The translations under genes were made by a program, and so were the position numbers. This document shows, one piece after another, positions 25,660 to 37,519 of a DNA stretch of 64,000 nt (position 1 is the stretch's first letter; every line of letters begins with the position of its first letter). The DNA lies in the NCBI GenBank assembly GCA_037043235.1, contig JAWRVZ010000095.1, positions 1,743,501 to 1,807,500 of the forward strand. The letters are read 5' to 3'. The notes beneath the pieces were generated by a model. That model saw only the letters and a program-made list of their open reading frames with translations. It made no database searches and had not been told where the DNA came from. Origin of the DNA: Rhodeus uyekii (Eukaryota > Chordata > Actinopteri > Cypriniformes > Acheilognathidae).

Positions 25660-27480
25660 TGGCACCCTAGTGCATACTGCAGGCCTCAGCCTCAATGTGC
25701 CACAGAGGTAATGTTACCAACGGGTCACTCCATAAAGACATTGCACCCAAAGGAATGTGGTAAGCAGCTATGACCACCACATACATCTTTAAAGTGGACG
25801 AGCAGCACTGTACCAGCAGGGCAGATATCTGTGTCCAGCCAAAGACCACTGCACCAAGAAGGGAACACTCTCCACTTCAAGGCATACAGCTTCCTCGTGG
25901 AATCAGCTCTGGAATGAAGAATGGTCATATGCCATATGTTACAGTACCAGTACCATATGTTAGATTTCTATATGTTATCAACAATGTGTTATCTGTCCGT
26001 ACAAGCACAAGGCTGCCCATGAGGTCTGAAAGGACATTTTTGAGAGCAAGAAACACAGCCATCATCTCCAGGCAGTCGATGTGCCAAGAAAGATAAGCCC
26101 GCAACAGATCTTGTTTTAATTTATTTGTATTGATGCAACCCATACACAACTATTTACATGCAATCAAGCCAAGCCAAGCTTAAAAATACTTGTATGCAGC
26201 AGGGATAAAGGCACATTTGACTTTACTCTCCTTTAAATCACTAAACTGAAAAAAAATTGCTTTTATGATTATGCACTTGGAAAATTTGCAAAAATTAAAA
26301 ATGTGCTTGCATAACATAAGAGTCAGTTGGTGTTCTTGCTGAACGGTGTGTGAACTGTACAACACATTATTTAAACTGAGCAGTGTAAATTTCATATGTT
26401 TGGTTGACTAATTTATTTTGATAAATTAATAAATTAAAGCAGGCTGCGATGTCAAGTTTGCGTGATCGATCAGATGAAACAAAAAATACTAATTTTGTTC
26501 ATACAGATAAGAGTAAGACATCTTTGAAGCTTCAAATTGCTTTCTTTTATTTGCTTACACTCACGATAAAACAGAGCATTGTACTTTTGCAAAATAAAGA
26601 TAAACAGGATGCGCTTTCGGTTTGTCCCGGTTTACTTTGCATTAACTTGTTTGTCAAGCGCAGCGCCTCACAAAAATGAATCAAACTCAACAGCATATAC
26701 TGTGTTGCACATGTTTTTCTTTTGTTTTGTTCATAGGTCAATTAAATAATTCAGATATATTTATTCAGTTTATGTATGTATATGCTATGATTTATTCCAC
26801 ATAGCCAAGGCATAGAACCATCACAGAGTGACCTTGATAATGCAAAATGGGTTGTCCCTCAAGAAACCCACTACTGTCACATGTATAGCAGGCCAAAACA
26901 CATTACCCTGGACACTGCTGCCATCAAACCCAACAGCCTCTGGAACTGCTTTACAATGAGTTACTGTTCTAAAATAAACCCATTTACGACTGACAAAAGT
27001 GATTCGATGCATGCAGGAGAAAAACATACTTGCATTGTAACCAAATCCCATACACACCTAGAAAAATGGTCCTCTGTACTGGAGAAAGCAGACTCTTCTT
27101 GATGTTTAGCTTGAGCCCCAACATTTTCATGTGGGCAAGAACGATGCCAAACCACCAAATGATTCGACTGTTCAGAATACGGTTGCACTGAAGTTGTAAC
27201 AACGCCAGTGCTGCATCCACACATTTGGTGAAAGTGCAGGGTGATAAAGCTAAACCATTAGGAAGAACTCAATATTGTTCCAATACAGCCCTGAAAGCGA
27301 ACCTCAGTAATGTTGTGTATTGTGGAAGGATGGAGATATGGAAGTGTGTGTCCTTGAGATCTATTGTGACAAACCAGTCCTCGGATTTGATCTATAGCAT
27401 GATTTGTCTAAATATTAACATTTTGAAATTGAGCTACATGATGGTTCTAAGATTAAGCCACAAATGTCTCTCTGTGGACC
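25660..27480 (-). pseudogene. Old DIRS-like retrotransposon remnant (RT, RNase H, recombinase pieces)
   Basis: Three minus-strand blocks follow the order of the intact DIRS element at 42793. RT (about 27420-26990) reads SEDWFVTIDLKDTHFHISIL, then LALSPCTFTKCVDAALALL and LKLNIKKSLLSPVQRTIFLG. RNase H (about 26100-25975) reads SWHIDCLEMMAVFLALKN and RTDNT. The recombinase N-terminal piece (about 25930-25665) reads STRKLYALKWRVFPSWCS and TLKMYVVVIAAYHIPLG. The expected YIDD site reads IIWWFG, so the RT is dead. About 700 bp of unrelated AT-rich sequence separates RT from RNase H. It is clearly older than the two full copies. Confidence 0.78.
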
Positions 27481-27487
27481 CCATGAC

Positions 27488-27536
27488 TGGATGGATGGAT
27501 GGATGGATGGTTGGATGGATGGATGGATGGATGGAT
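27488..27536. repeat. TGGA tetranucleotide microsatellite
   Basis: About 12 TGGA units with one T interruption. Confidence 0.95.
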
Positions 27537-30239
27537 TTATGCGGTGGTCACGAGAGAAAGCTCTGCGGCCTGACACAACTCCCTGTGTGGGCCATTAGCC
27601 CGCCCTTGTATAGGTCTCCTAGCAGATCAGTAGGTAGGCTTGGAGCAGTGAAAATTGTAACACCAGTGCTAGAAAAACTCCTCAGAGCTAGCAAATTGTA
27701 ACACCAGTGGCTCACTCGGGGCAGAATAAACTGCAGCGCGTGCTTCCAAACTCTGAGAAAAGACACTGCAAGGGGAGGGCAGAGATAAGGCCAGGCCCGT
27801 CTCTAACCCCTCTGCTAAATCCATTTGCGAACCCCATGACCTGAATTGTCACTGAGCCTTGGCAGCAGCGGGACCTGAGCCTGAACTCCTCGAAGAGTAC
27901 CAGGAGGGAGCAGCACATCCGTAATGGAAGCTGTTAAAAATGCTTGAGATGGGCTTCACTCCCAAACAAACAAATCACACAAAGATTATGTGTATTCTCA
28001 CCCATGATGTAGCATGGGCAGGGATGAATACATAACCTGTGATCAAGAGTGGAACTCACGTTACTACTTGTACCTTTTTTGAGTATATTTTTAAATCTGT
28101 CATTTTAATTTTTAAGTCTCAAATTAAGATAATCAACTTCATTACTTTTAAATCACTACTCGTTACTTAAACCTACAATTTGAAAAATTAAGTTTGCTTG
28201 CTTAAGTTACAGAAGAAAATTATAAAACCACAATTTGTAAAGCCACAAATACACAGAGTAAGCAAATATTTAAGTGAGATTATTTTAATGGTTGACTTAT
28301 ATGTAGATATGTAAACAAAAGCCAAAAAATGTAATCCTAACCCTAATCCAATCCATTCTTTTTTGCCAGGTAAAAAGTAACTAATAACTAATCCGAGTAG
28401 TTTTTGAGTATTTTTTGACACTAGTACTTTCAACTGTACTTTTAGTACTTTGATTAGCATTTCAGCAATGTAACAGCACTTATTTATATTTAAGTACTCA
28501 TTTTCAGTATTCTTTCTACCGCTGTATATGATGTAATTCTAATGAATGATAGTCCACACCAAATAAGAAAACACAGTGTCAGTTCCCTTGAAAGAGGATT
28601 TTAATATTTGGATGAACTATCCCTTTAACTAATTAACAACTCACGCATAAATAAAACATAACAAAACATCACAGAATGATCTATGATTTTTATCACTCAA
28701 GTATGTAAAGCTTTCTTTCATTTAAATGTATACTCTGAAGATGCCATTTTTTAATCGAGCAAGAACATGAGCGAGATAATTAAGTACATGAAATACTTCA
28801 ATGGTGCTGTAGCAGATGTACTGATTTACTACAGGGAGTACATCATGAGATAGCACAGTAGGCTATAGGAAAAAGAGAGGGAAACAAAGAGGAGTGCAGA
28901 TGAGTTAAAACAAAGAGGGTACAGACAGAGGGAAACACATCGAAGTGAAAAAGAGGCTAGCTGTGGAGTGTACCGACCACCTGAGTAATGGCACACAGAG
29001 CAGAGTGCAGCTCTTGTGACAGCTGATAAAGGCGACTGGGCTTTAGAATACCTAATCACTGGCCACGCACAACACAGTCCCTCTAAAATGTGTCCTTGGA
29101 TGCATCTGCTGGCCCGGAGTCAAACGGCTCCAAATGTTAAAGTAAACATGATTTAGAGCACCTCTTTGCTCACTCTGGCTGTCAGACAAGCACGGATAAG
29201 GCAAATGGGCTGAAAGAGCTAAAGCGCTAATGTACTAACACTCTCACAATGAACAGAAAGCTTTTAGGTAGCTTTTACTACAACTGGGGAAAAGAAAATG
29301 TGATTCAAAACTTTTATGCGTTTTATGCAACTTTTTCTCGTCTAGATTGAAGGTTGTGGGACATCACAATCCTAATTAACAAACGGAAAAACAGAAATGT
29401 GTGAACAATAAGGAAATTACTCTTGCTATTCCCATGAAACTGAATACTTCTGCAGTGACAAGTAAAGCTAAGAAATTTTATTTTTTACTGTTTACTTCTT
29501 TTTTCTCCAGTAGGCTGTTAACAAGCTATCTGTTTTACATTTAAATTGGGAACATTTAATCAATGAATCACTGTCACCTCTTGTGTTTGAAGTGTTAAAC
29601 TAATTACCTGTGAATTATCTGTCTTGTAGTGCTTTTAACTCTCCATGCTTTTAGCACCGTTAAAGCTTGACTGTATAAACCGACAGCTTGACTGTATAAA
29701 CACACAAGGGTTTATAACAAAGAACAAAAACTATCCATACTGAGATTTGCTAGATCTTTTTTCTCTTCAATGCAGCTTTTCCCATGTTTCCAATTAAATG
29801 TAACAAACACACACAACATTTATTATCTTTATTTGTGCAAAAATTCATCTTAAATTCATCTTAAATACATAAATTCATCTTTCTTGACTAAATTCAACTT
29901 CTTTACTCCCTACTTTAGTTTGCTTATATTTCTTATTCTGTTTAAAGCCATTGTAAAAGTTATACAAACAATTTAGACAGAACCGTTTATGTAAGTTACA
30001 TATGTGCTTAAGTTGCAATAGTCTTATTTTCTTTATTGAGACATATAGAGTGAAACGGCTTCTCGAACAAGTAAAAAAAAAAGCAGGGTGGGAATCGATG
30101 ATTTGCATTTGGAGTTGATTGGATTGTTATTGGTGAGCTGTCATATGAATGAAAGGTTCCCTGTCAAGGTAACTCGTGCTGTGTTGACAACGCAATGGGA
30201 ACGCCTTAACGTGATTATCTCTCGAAGCACAATAAAACC

Positions 30240-31235
30240 CTCCTCTGGACACGGGGGAGACTCCGCTCTCTTCGTGGAGTGTATATCCCAGGGTCCCAGA
30301 ATTTTGGGGCAGACTTCCTGTCGAGGCAGGGGGGGCAGAGATTCAGCAAGAATCAGGTGGACCTCTTTGCATCTTGAGAGACGTCTCACTTCCCATTCTG
30401 GTTCTCCCTTGCTCATCCAGCAACTCTTGGGCTGTATGTGATGTGTCAGACATGGCCAAGGTGTCCTCTGTATGCATTTCCCCCAACTGCTCTGCTCACT
30501 GGGGTTCTTGAGAAAGTTCACCAGGACAGGGTCCATCTCACTCTAGTTGCCCCGTGCTGGCCGGGCGGGTATAGTTTTTGGACCTGGTGTCTCTCTTCGA
30601 CGGAACTCCATGGGAGATTCCGGTCAGGAGGAACCTACTGTCCCAGGATCAGGGCAGGATACTACATCCTCATGCAGAACTGTGGAAGCTATGGGTTTGG
30701 CCTCTTGGACATTCTTCATTCCAGAACTCTGTCCACGAGGAAACTATGACCAGAAGTTAGTTAATAAGTTGCCATTATTCTTGAGTTCTTGCAGGACAAG
30801 TTCTCTGCAGGCTTGTCCCCTTCCATGCTAAAAGGGCTATGTGGCTGCCATAGCTTTTGGGTTCATACCGCAGGCCTCAGCCTCTGAGTGCCACAAAGGA
30901 TACGAACAACCCAACGAGGTGCCACTTCAAGGAAGGGGATAAAAAGCTATGGCAGCCACATAGCCCTTTTAGCATGGAAGGGGACAAGCCTGCAGAAAAC
31001 TTGTCCTGCAAGAACAATGCCAACTTGCCAGGTAACTGGTTTCAGCTGCTTCTCGCAGCACCAAGAAGTGAAACACTTTCACCTAATGGTTCTCCAGGGC
31101 CTGTCCCAGGCACTCTTTGAAACCCTTTTGAAGCATCTCTATAAAACATATTACCCTGAATACCTTGTTTTTATTAGCCATTTTATTAGCATCTTGTTTC
31201 CTCTTAGGGAACTAGGGTTACGTACGTAACCTGAT
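30240..31235 (+). pseudogene. DIRS remnant with an internal inversion (hairpin)
   Basis: At 30330-30760 the plus strand carries the RNase H C-terminal and linker region of the DIRS polymerase: NQVDLFAS, then DLVSLFDGTPWEIPVRRNLL and LWKLWVWPLG. These align closely with residues near the end of the intact ORF2. From 30780 the recombinase begins on the plus strand, but from about 30860 to 31090 the same region runs on the minus strand. The two arms (30786-30845 and 30953-31013) are almost perfectly complementary. At 31205-31235 the element end motif GGGTTACGTACGTAACC is present. Multiple stops are present. Confidence 0.75.
30786..31013. repeat. Long imperfect hairpin inside the DIRS remnant
   Basis: Arms of about 60 bp (30786-30845 and 30953-31013) are near-perfect inverted copies, for example AAAAGGGCTATGTGGCTGCC paired with GGCAGCCACATAGCCCTTTT. 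A loop of about 107 bp separates them. Both arms derive from the start of the recombinase gene. Confidence 0.8.
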
Positions 31236-31419
31236 ACATAACCCTGACCTGCTAAATTCTATTATTTATTTTATAAATCAAATGGGTAATTATCTCCATT
31301 ACACTTAATTTTCTCGGTTAAACATGAAACAGATAGCCCAACTACAAATCTATTTTGTATTTTTATAATTATAACTATAGAATTGTTAGGCATGTGGTAC
31401 GGGAGGATGAAGGAGACCA

Positions 31420-34400
31420 CTTTATTTACAATAGAAAGACTTAAAATAGAAAAACAAAAGCGGCAGGCTTGTGCAAAACCAGGAGATATCAGTAGTAGGT
31501 CTCCGTCGGTCAGTCTTGACCATGGATAACGTATCCAAGTTCTCGTCTTGATTCGTGTCTGATTGCCTGGGACAGCGTCGTTGGTGACTGAAAAGGCCAA
31601 TCCGGGACAGGCATTCTTTGCCGCAGAAGTCACAGCTGTAGGTGTTTCCCTGATTGTCGTTGTTCCATAACTTCCTGCGGGCTCGCTTTTCTTCTGATGC
31701 ACACATCATGTTCTCTCCGCCTGACTTGAGCTGTGTGGTCAGTGTGCTCCTCTAATTCAGGCGGTCTGCTGCAAGGTCTTCCCAGGACTGCGTGTTTATG
31801 TTGATGGCTTTCATGTCCCTTTTCACGACATCTTTAAAATCGCAGGTTCGGGCGCCAGTGCCAGTTCCCCGTAGAGGATGTCCTTTGGGATCCTTCCGTC
31901 CTTCATGCGGTGTACATGGCCAAGCCAACGCAGGCAACGTTGTCGAAGCATGGTGTACATGCTGGGAAGACCAGCTCGAGTCAGAACTTCAAGGTTGGAG
32001 ATTTTGTCTTGCCAGGTAATGCCCAGGATGCAGTGCAGACTTCGTAGATGGAAGGCATTCAGTCTCCGGTCTTGTCTCGCGTATGTGGGCCATGTCTCGC
32101 TCCTGTACAGCAGGGTGCTGATGACGCAGGCGTTGTACACTGCCATCTTTGTTGCGGTTGTCAGCCTGGGGTTGGGCCACATTCGGGTTGTCAGGCGGGC
32201 TAAAGTAGAGGCTGCCTTCCCGATCCTCTTGTCGAGCTCAGTGTCAAGGGAGAGGTTATCAGTGATAGTGGAGCCCAAGTACGTGAACTGGTGGACAACG
32301 TCAAGCTGGTAGTCATCTACTGTGATGGCTGGTGGAGTGGCAGCGTCCTGGATCAGGTCGTTTTTTTTTTTTCAAACTGATAGTCAGCCCAAAGTCTATG
32401 CAGGCCATGGAAAAACGACTTCCTGAGTATGTGTAACGACTGCTGCATCGTCGGCAAATATCATGTCCCTGATCAACGTCTCGCGTATCTTCGTCTTGGC
32501 TTTGAGGCGAGAAAGATTAATTAGCTTGCCGTCCGATCTGGTGCAGTGGTAGATTCCTTCCGTTGCTGAACCGAAGGTATGCTTGAGGAGCAGGGTAAAG
32601 ATCACAAACAATGTGGGGGCAAGAACGCAGCCTTGCATGACACCGCTGCTGAAAGTTTCGGAGCAACTGCCGTTAAACTACACTTTTCCCTTCATGTCTG
32701 TGTGGAAGGATTCAATCAAACTCTGCAGTTTTGGTGGGCAGCCGATCTTGTGGAGGATTTTGAAGTGTCCGTCTCTGACCAGGTCAAAGGCTTTGGTAAG
32801 ATCAGTGAAGGAGACATACAGGGGCATCTGCTGTTCTCTACACTTCTCCTTGAGTGGTCGTAAGGAGAATATCATGTCTACGGTTGACGTTCTGCGTGGA
32901 AACCACATTGTGACTCCGGGTAGACACGTTCAGCCAGCTTCTGCAGTCGGGTCAAGATGAACTTAGCAAATATTTTGCCTACGATGCTAAGAAGGGAGAT
33001 GCCTCTATAGTTGTTACAATCATTTCTCTTGCCCTTATTCTTGTAGAGGGTGATGATCTTAGCATCCCGCATATCCTGCAGTACGGCTCCTTCTTTCCAG
33101 CACTGACAGAGCACTTTGTGAAGATGGTGACATAGGGAACACTTGCACTATTTCAGCAGGTCTGGAGGAATCCCATCACTGCCGGGGGCTTTTCTTGAGG
33201 CCAGTTTATCAACAGCCTTGCTGAACTCTTCTACTGTTGGCTCTGCATCAAGTTCTTCCATGGTTGGCAGGCATTCAATGGCATTTAGTGCTGCGGAGGT
33301 CACCGTGTTCCGTCTGGAGTAGAGGTCGAAGTAGTGTTCCACCCATCTCCCCAACTGTTGTGTCTTGTCTGAGATTATTTCACCTGCTGACTTGAGGGGT
33401 GCTGTTTTGCTCTGGCTAGGGCGAAGCGCTTTATTGATGCCGTCGTACATGCCTCTTGTGTTCACTGATATGGCTGCTTTCTGGATATTGTTGCTGAGCT
33501 GCTGCCAATATTCGTTCGCACAGTGTCTGACAACCTTTTGAGCCTTGCTCCTAGTAGCCCTGAGAATTTGAAGGTTCCTCTGTCTTGGTGACCGTTTGTA
33601 TTCTGCCAGAACGGCGCGCTTGGCTTCTATGACTGGAAACATCGCAGAGGACTTTGCTTCAGTGGCCAGGGCAGTGCGGTGCATTGTGTTCCGCAGTGTT
33701 TCCCACTTTTCCATGGCAGAGTCTCCTGTCTGTGCAGCGTCAAGTTCCTTCTCAAGGGCTTCTGCGAATTTCTGCGTTAGGTCAGGCTGCGACATCTTGC
33801 TAATGTTGATGCAAGGATTTCCTTGTTTCCTTGAACAATGAAACCTCTTTGGATTCAGACTGATCTTGCAGCACACTAGGGAGTGGTCTGTGTCGCAGTC
33901 AGCACTGTGAAAAGAGCATACGTGAAGGACGCAATTGATAGCTGAGCGGCAAACTAATATAAGGTCCAACTGGTGCCAGTGTTTCGAGTGCGGATGTCGC
34001 CAGGAGACCTTATGCTGGGGCTTGGTCTGGAAGTATGAGTTGGCAATGCACAGGTTGTAGAAAGCGCAGAGCTTGAGCAGGCGTTGGCCGTTCTCATTCA
34101 TTTAGCCGACGCCAAATTTTCCACGGCACGAGGGCCATGAGTCGTTGTCCGCACCAACTCTGGCACTGAAGTCACCCAGAAGGATGAGTTGTTCCTTGTC
34201 GGGGATGCTGTTGATGACAGATGTTAGGTTCTCATAGAACCGGTCTTTAGTTTCCAGTGTTGCGTTCAGAGTGGGGGCGTAAACACTGACGAAGGTGATA
34301 GGGCCTGTGGTGGTCTTGAGACGAAGTGTGAGGAGTCATTCAGTGCCGTTACTGCCTGGTTCTACCATACTCAGTAAGCTGTTTTTTACCGCGAAAGCTA

Positions 34401-34570
34401 CGCCATGTTGTCTGGGCTCGTCTGAGGTCTTTCCCTGCCAGTGGAAGGTGTAATCTTTTTTTTTCAGAGTGCCTGAGTCTGCCAGTCGTGTTTCCTGTAG
34501 AGCGGCGATGTCTACGTTCAGCCTCAGAAGTTCGTTGTTGATGACATTCCAACATCCCAGTATTAGAGGT
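31420..34570 (-). pseudogene. APE-type LINE (endonuclease, RT, C-terminal zinc finger), broken
   Basis: On the minus strand the blocks appear in order. The apurinic-type endonuclease (about 34560-33870) reads DIAALQETRLADSG, then LILLGDFSARVGADNDSW and HWHQLDLILV. The linker and RT start (33250-32900) read KLASRKAPGSDGIPPDLLK and NNYRGISLLSIVGKI. The RT middle reads VSFTDLTKAFDLV, then MQGCVLAPTLFVIF and MIFADDAAVV. The thumb (32280-31830) reads YLGSTITDNLSLDTEL and LRWLGHVHRM. Near 31640-31580 a C-terminal finger reads CDFCGKECLSRIGLFSHQRR followed by C. The longest intact piece is 33148-34101. At least five frame breaks exist. The clade is unresolved; the finger with SRIGLxSHxR occurs in several jockey/I-related groups. 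Its 5' part is cut off by the DIRS insertion at 34571. Confidence 0.85.
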
Positions 34571-34819
34571 GTTCCCTTTCTGGGAACTCGAGCTGTGTCG
34601 AAGCACTAGGGGAAATAGCCTTGCGTGAGTCACGTGAAGATCTATGCAACCAATGAGAAACGAACGCGTGTGAATGCGTCACTGCCGGCCGCAGCCGGTG
34701 ACGTCATGAGGCAGAGCATAAAGCGCGTCTGAAACCGGGGCGCGTCAGCTCTGAATGCCTTCAGCGTGCTGTGTCTGTGTGAGAGTGATTTTGAGTTGAG
34801 ATAGCTAAAAATCATCAGA

Positions 34820-36358
34820 ATGAGTGTGAAAATGTGGCGAATGAACAGAGGTTCACACCGTGTGTTTATCCTTGCCCACGTTTCATAACGGGCAGGGATA
34901 CACATGTTATGTGTGTAATCTGTTTGGGAGTGGAGCATGCAAGGTCGGCACTTGAGAGTGCCGGTTGTAAGGACTGCGAGAGGTTCTATCTGCATGCTCA
35001 CTGTGGTACAGTGGATAGTGTGTTTGCCTATCATGCGGTAGACCGGGGTTCGGAGCCCCGGTGGGATGAACTTTTTCATTGCATGATCTCCGCTCCCGCC
35101 TGGCGGTCTGTAACGAGGCCGCCTAGGCTAGTGTTCCCCGCGATTCGGGACCTGCAGTAGCCGAGGCTTTGTGGCGCTCTCGGTCCTGGGGATCACAAAT
35201 GGATCTCGCTGAGGCTGCTGGGGTGGGTCCGTCCTTACCTCAGCCTTCACGAGATCAAGCGGGTCCCAGTCACGAGCACTCTGAGTGAGATGCCCGTGCT
35301 GTGACTCCAACACTAGCTCTATCAAGTTCAGAGAGTGAGATCGATTTAGCTAGTGTTGACCCGGTCGAGGAGGATTCGCCACTCTCCTCGCCGGCGTTTG
35401 AGGAGCTTGTTGAGGTTGTGGCGCGAGCGGTCTCTCGTCTGGGGCTTGATTGGCCAGCAGAGACCAGAAGGGCTCGTCCTAAGTATGTTAGACGAGCGTT
35501 ATCTTCTGACTCGCGTCATTTCCCCGCGCCGAGCAATGCCTTTCATACTTGATTTACATGCCGAGGTATCTAGATCTTGGGGAAGGCCAGCCTCCGAGAA
35601 AATTTATACACGTAATATTACGATGTATAATAATCTAGTGGGGCTCAAGATCATTGATATGGAGGGTTGAAGAAAGTGGATGAGGGCGAGTTACCTCGTC
35701 CCTCAGTCCGCGTCCTCCATTAAAATTCTGGCGCTCCCCTCCAAGCCGATGCGCGTCACATCGTCTTTGGTGGGGAAAGCATACTCCGCATCGAGTCATG
35801 CCACAGCGTGTCTGCACGGCACGACACTGCTGCAGGCATATCAGGCGGAGTTGCTTGGGGACCTCAACGAGGGCGGCGGTATCGGTCCGGAGGCAGTGGC
35901 AGAGCTGCGCCGGACCGTGGATCTGTCTCTTTGGGCCACTAGGGAGATGGCCTACTCTGTCGGCCGCTTCATGGCAGCTCTGGTGGCTACGGAGAGACAC
36001 CTTTTTGGCTCAATTTGTCAGCTATGAAAGATAGGACAAATTTGTTTTGCTGGACGCTCCTCTGTCCCCTTCGGGCTTGCTCGGCGACGCCGTAAAAAGC
36101 GTTGTCGACAAGTTTCAGGAGGCTGCACGACAGCAGGTGTCGTTCAGTAAAGTTATTCCCCGCCGCCCTCCACGTGAGACCGCCAGTCAAGGGAGGTCTC
36201 AAAGCTCTTCACACAGGGCCGCTCAAAAACGAAGTGTCGCCACCCGTCTTCCTCCGGTTAATCCCGGGGGGTCGGGTCGACAGGCTCAAGCCTCTGGCAA
36301 GAGGGGCGATCTGAGGGTTGTCCTGAGCGCTAAGAAGGCTAAGAGCAAGCGGCCCTGA
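34820..36358 (+). pseudogene. DIRS copy 2 gag-like gene, disrupted
   Basis: The copy keeps the N-terminal Cys/His cluster (PCVYPCPRFITGRDTHVMCV, then CLGVEHARSALESAGCKDC). It is then interrupted at 34997 by the tRNA-like insertion, and later by stops and frame changes near 35290 and 35650. From about 35680 it is open again in pieces (ASYLVPQSASSIKILALPSK, then ATYxxGRF-type helices), ending in the basic tail GKRGDLRVVLSAKKAKSKRP just like the intact protein. It is non-functional. Confidence 0.85.
34997..35079 (+). ncRNA. tRNA-like insertion (mini-SINE or retro-tRNA) with 6-bp target duplication
   Basis: An 83-bp block absent from the same position of the intact gag gene. TGCATG flanks it at 34991-34996 and 35080-35085. 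It contains an A-box-like TGGTACAGTGGATAGTGT, an anticodon-arm-like TTTGCCTATCATGCGGT, and a perfect T-arm in which CCGGGG and CCCCGG enclose the loop around TTCGGAG. TTTTT follows near 35072, a pol III stop signal. The 5' acceptor strand does not pair well with the 3' strand, so it is not a working tRNA gene. The anticodon position would read ATC. Most likely it is a retroposed tRNA-derived RNA mobilised by a LINE. Confidence 0.7.
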
Positions 36359-37221
36359 CGCCAAGCCGCAACAAGGTGGTGTATCCCTGGAGCAGCTGAC
36401 CAGTCAGCCCGCCATGGGAAAACCACCCCCTCCGAGGAGGGTCCTAGAGCACTCCACCCGGGAATCCGGAAATCCCGGCCCAGTGGTGGACATGCTATCA
36501 GCACCAGAGGCCAGCCCCGGGAGGCTGGTTCCCCTAGTAGAGTTCCGGGATGCGTGGTCACGGCTACCCGGTATCTCTCAGTGGGTCCTGCGCACGGTCA
36601 CCTTAGGGTACACCATTCAGTTCGGGGTCTCACCACCCCGGTTCTCGGGGGTCCTACAGTCTGCTGTAGGCCCTCAGCAGGCTCTGGTCATGGAACAAGA
36701 AGTAGACACTCTGCTGGCGAAAGGGGCCATCGGGTATGGACCCCTCGTGAACAGCAAGTCCGGGCTTTTCAGCTGTTACTTCATAGTTCCGAAGGGAGGA
36801 TGGAAGGTTGCGGCTCATTCTGGATTTTTGTCTCTTAAATTGATGCGAAGAGATGCGACGCTCAGGCGGATCGTAGTACAGATTAGGTCCTATAACGGGT
36901 CCGGCACGATCGACATCAGAGACATATAAATCCCTCATTCCCATCCTTCCACAACAGGAAGTTCCTGTGGTTCGCCTTCAGGGGGGAAGGCGTACCAGTA
37001 TCAGTGCTTCCGTGTTTGGTCCGGCTGCTCTAAGCTCATCTGTACTTGCACGGGCAGCACAACATCGAGGTGTTGTGCCCGCACACAGAGGAGCTGGGGT
37101 TAGGACTAAGACCAGGGGTTCTCCCTGAGGGGTACCCGCTTCGCAATCAAGGTCACGGGGCGATGCCCACGCACCCTGAGCATGCGGAAGAACTCCTGGT
37201 TCTCGTCGATGCTTACGGCGG

Positions 37222-37519
37222 AACACCAAGAAGAGTGTACTTTCTCCCACTCAGAGAACCACTTTCTTGGGAGTCATTTGGGACTCAGTGGCCATGTCTG
37301 CTCGGTTCCTCCCCGAGAGCATCCAGGCCGTTCGTTGAGCTGTTAAGCGACGAGTGACACTCTTACGCTGAACACCAAGAAGAGTGTTATTTCTCCCACG
37401 TAGAGAACCACTTTCTTGGGAGTCTTTGGGACTCAGTGGCTATGTTGGCTCGGCTCTTCCCCGAGCGCATTCAAGCCTTCGTTCAGCCGTCAAGAGTATC
37501 GAGGGGCAGCCACTCACGT
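37222..37519 (+). repeat. 149-bp tandem duplication in DIRS copy 2
   Basis: Two direct units start at 37222 and 37371. Both begin AACACCAAGAAGAGTGT and continue CAGAGAACCACTTTCTTGGG (first) or TAGAGAACCACTTTCTTGGG (second), with scattered differences. The corresponding sequence occurs once in the intact copy (RT C-terminal region, KKSVLSPAQRTTFLGV). Confidence 0.85.

Noticed and set aside
26180..26741. Short frames between the RT and RNase H remnants
   Set aside because: AT-rich chance frames in sequence that interrupts the old DIRS element; no family resemblance.
27225..27701. 158-codon plus-strand frame
   Set aside because: It includes the TGGA microsatellite (GWMDGWM repeats) and lies antisense to the DIRS RT remnant.
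34997..35079. Functional tRNA gene
   Set aside because: The T-arm is perfect, but the 5' acceptor strand does not pair with the 3' strand, and the block is an insertion with a target duplication.
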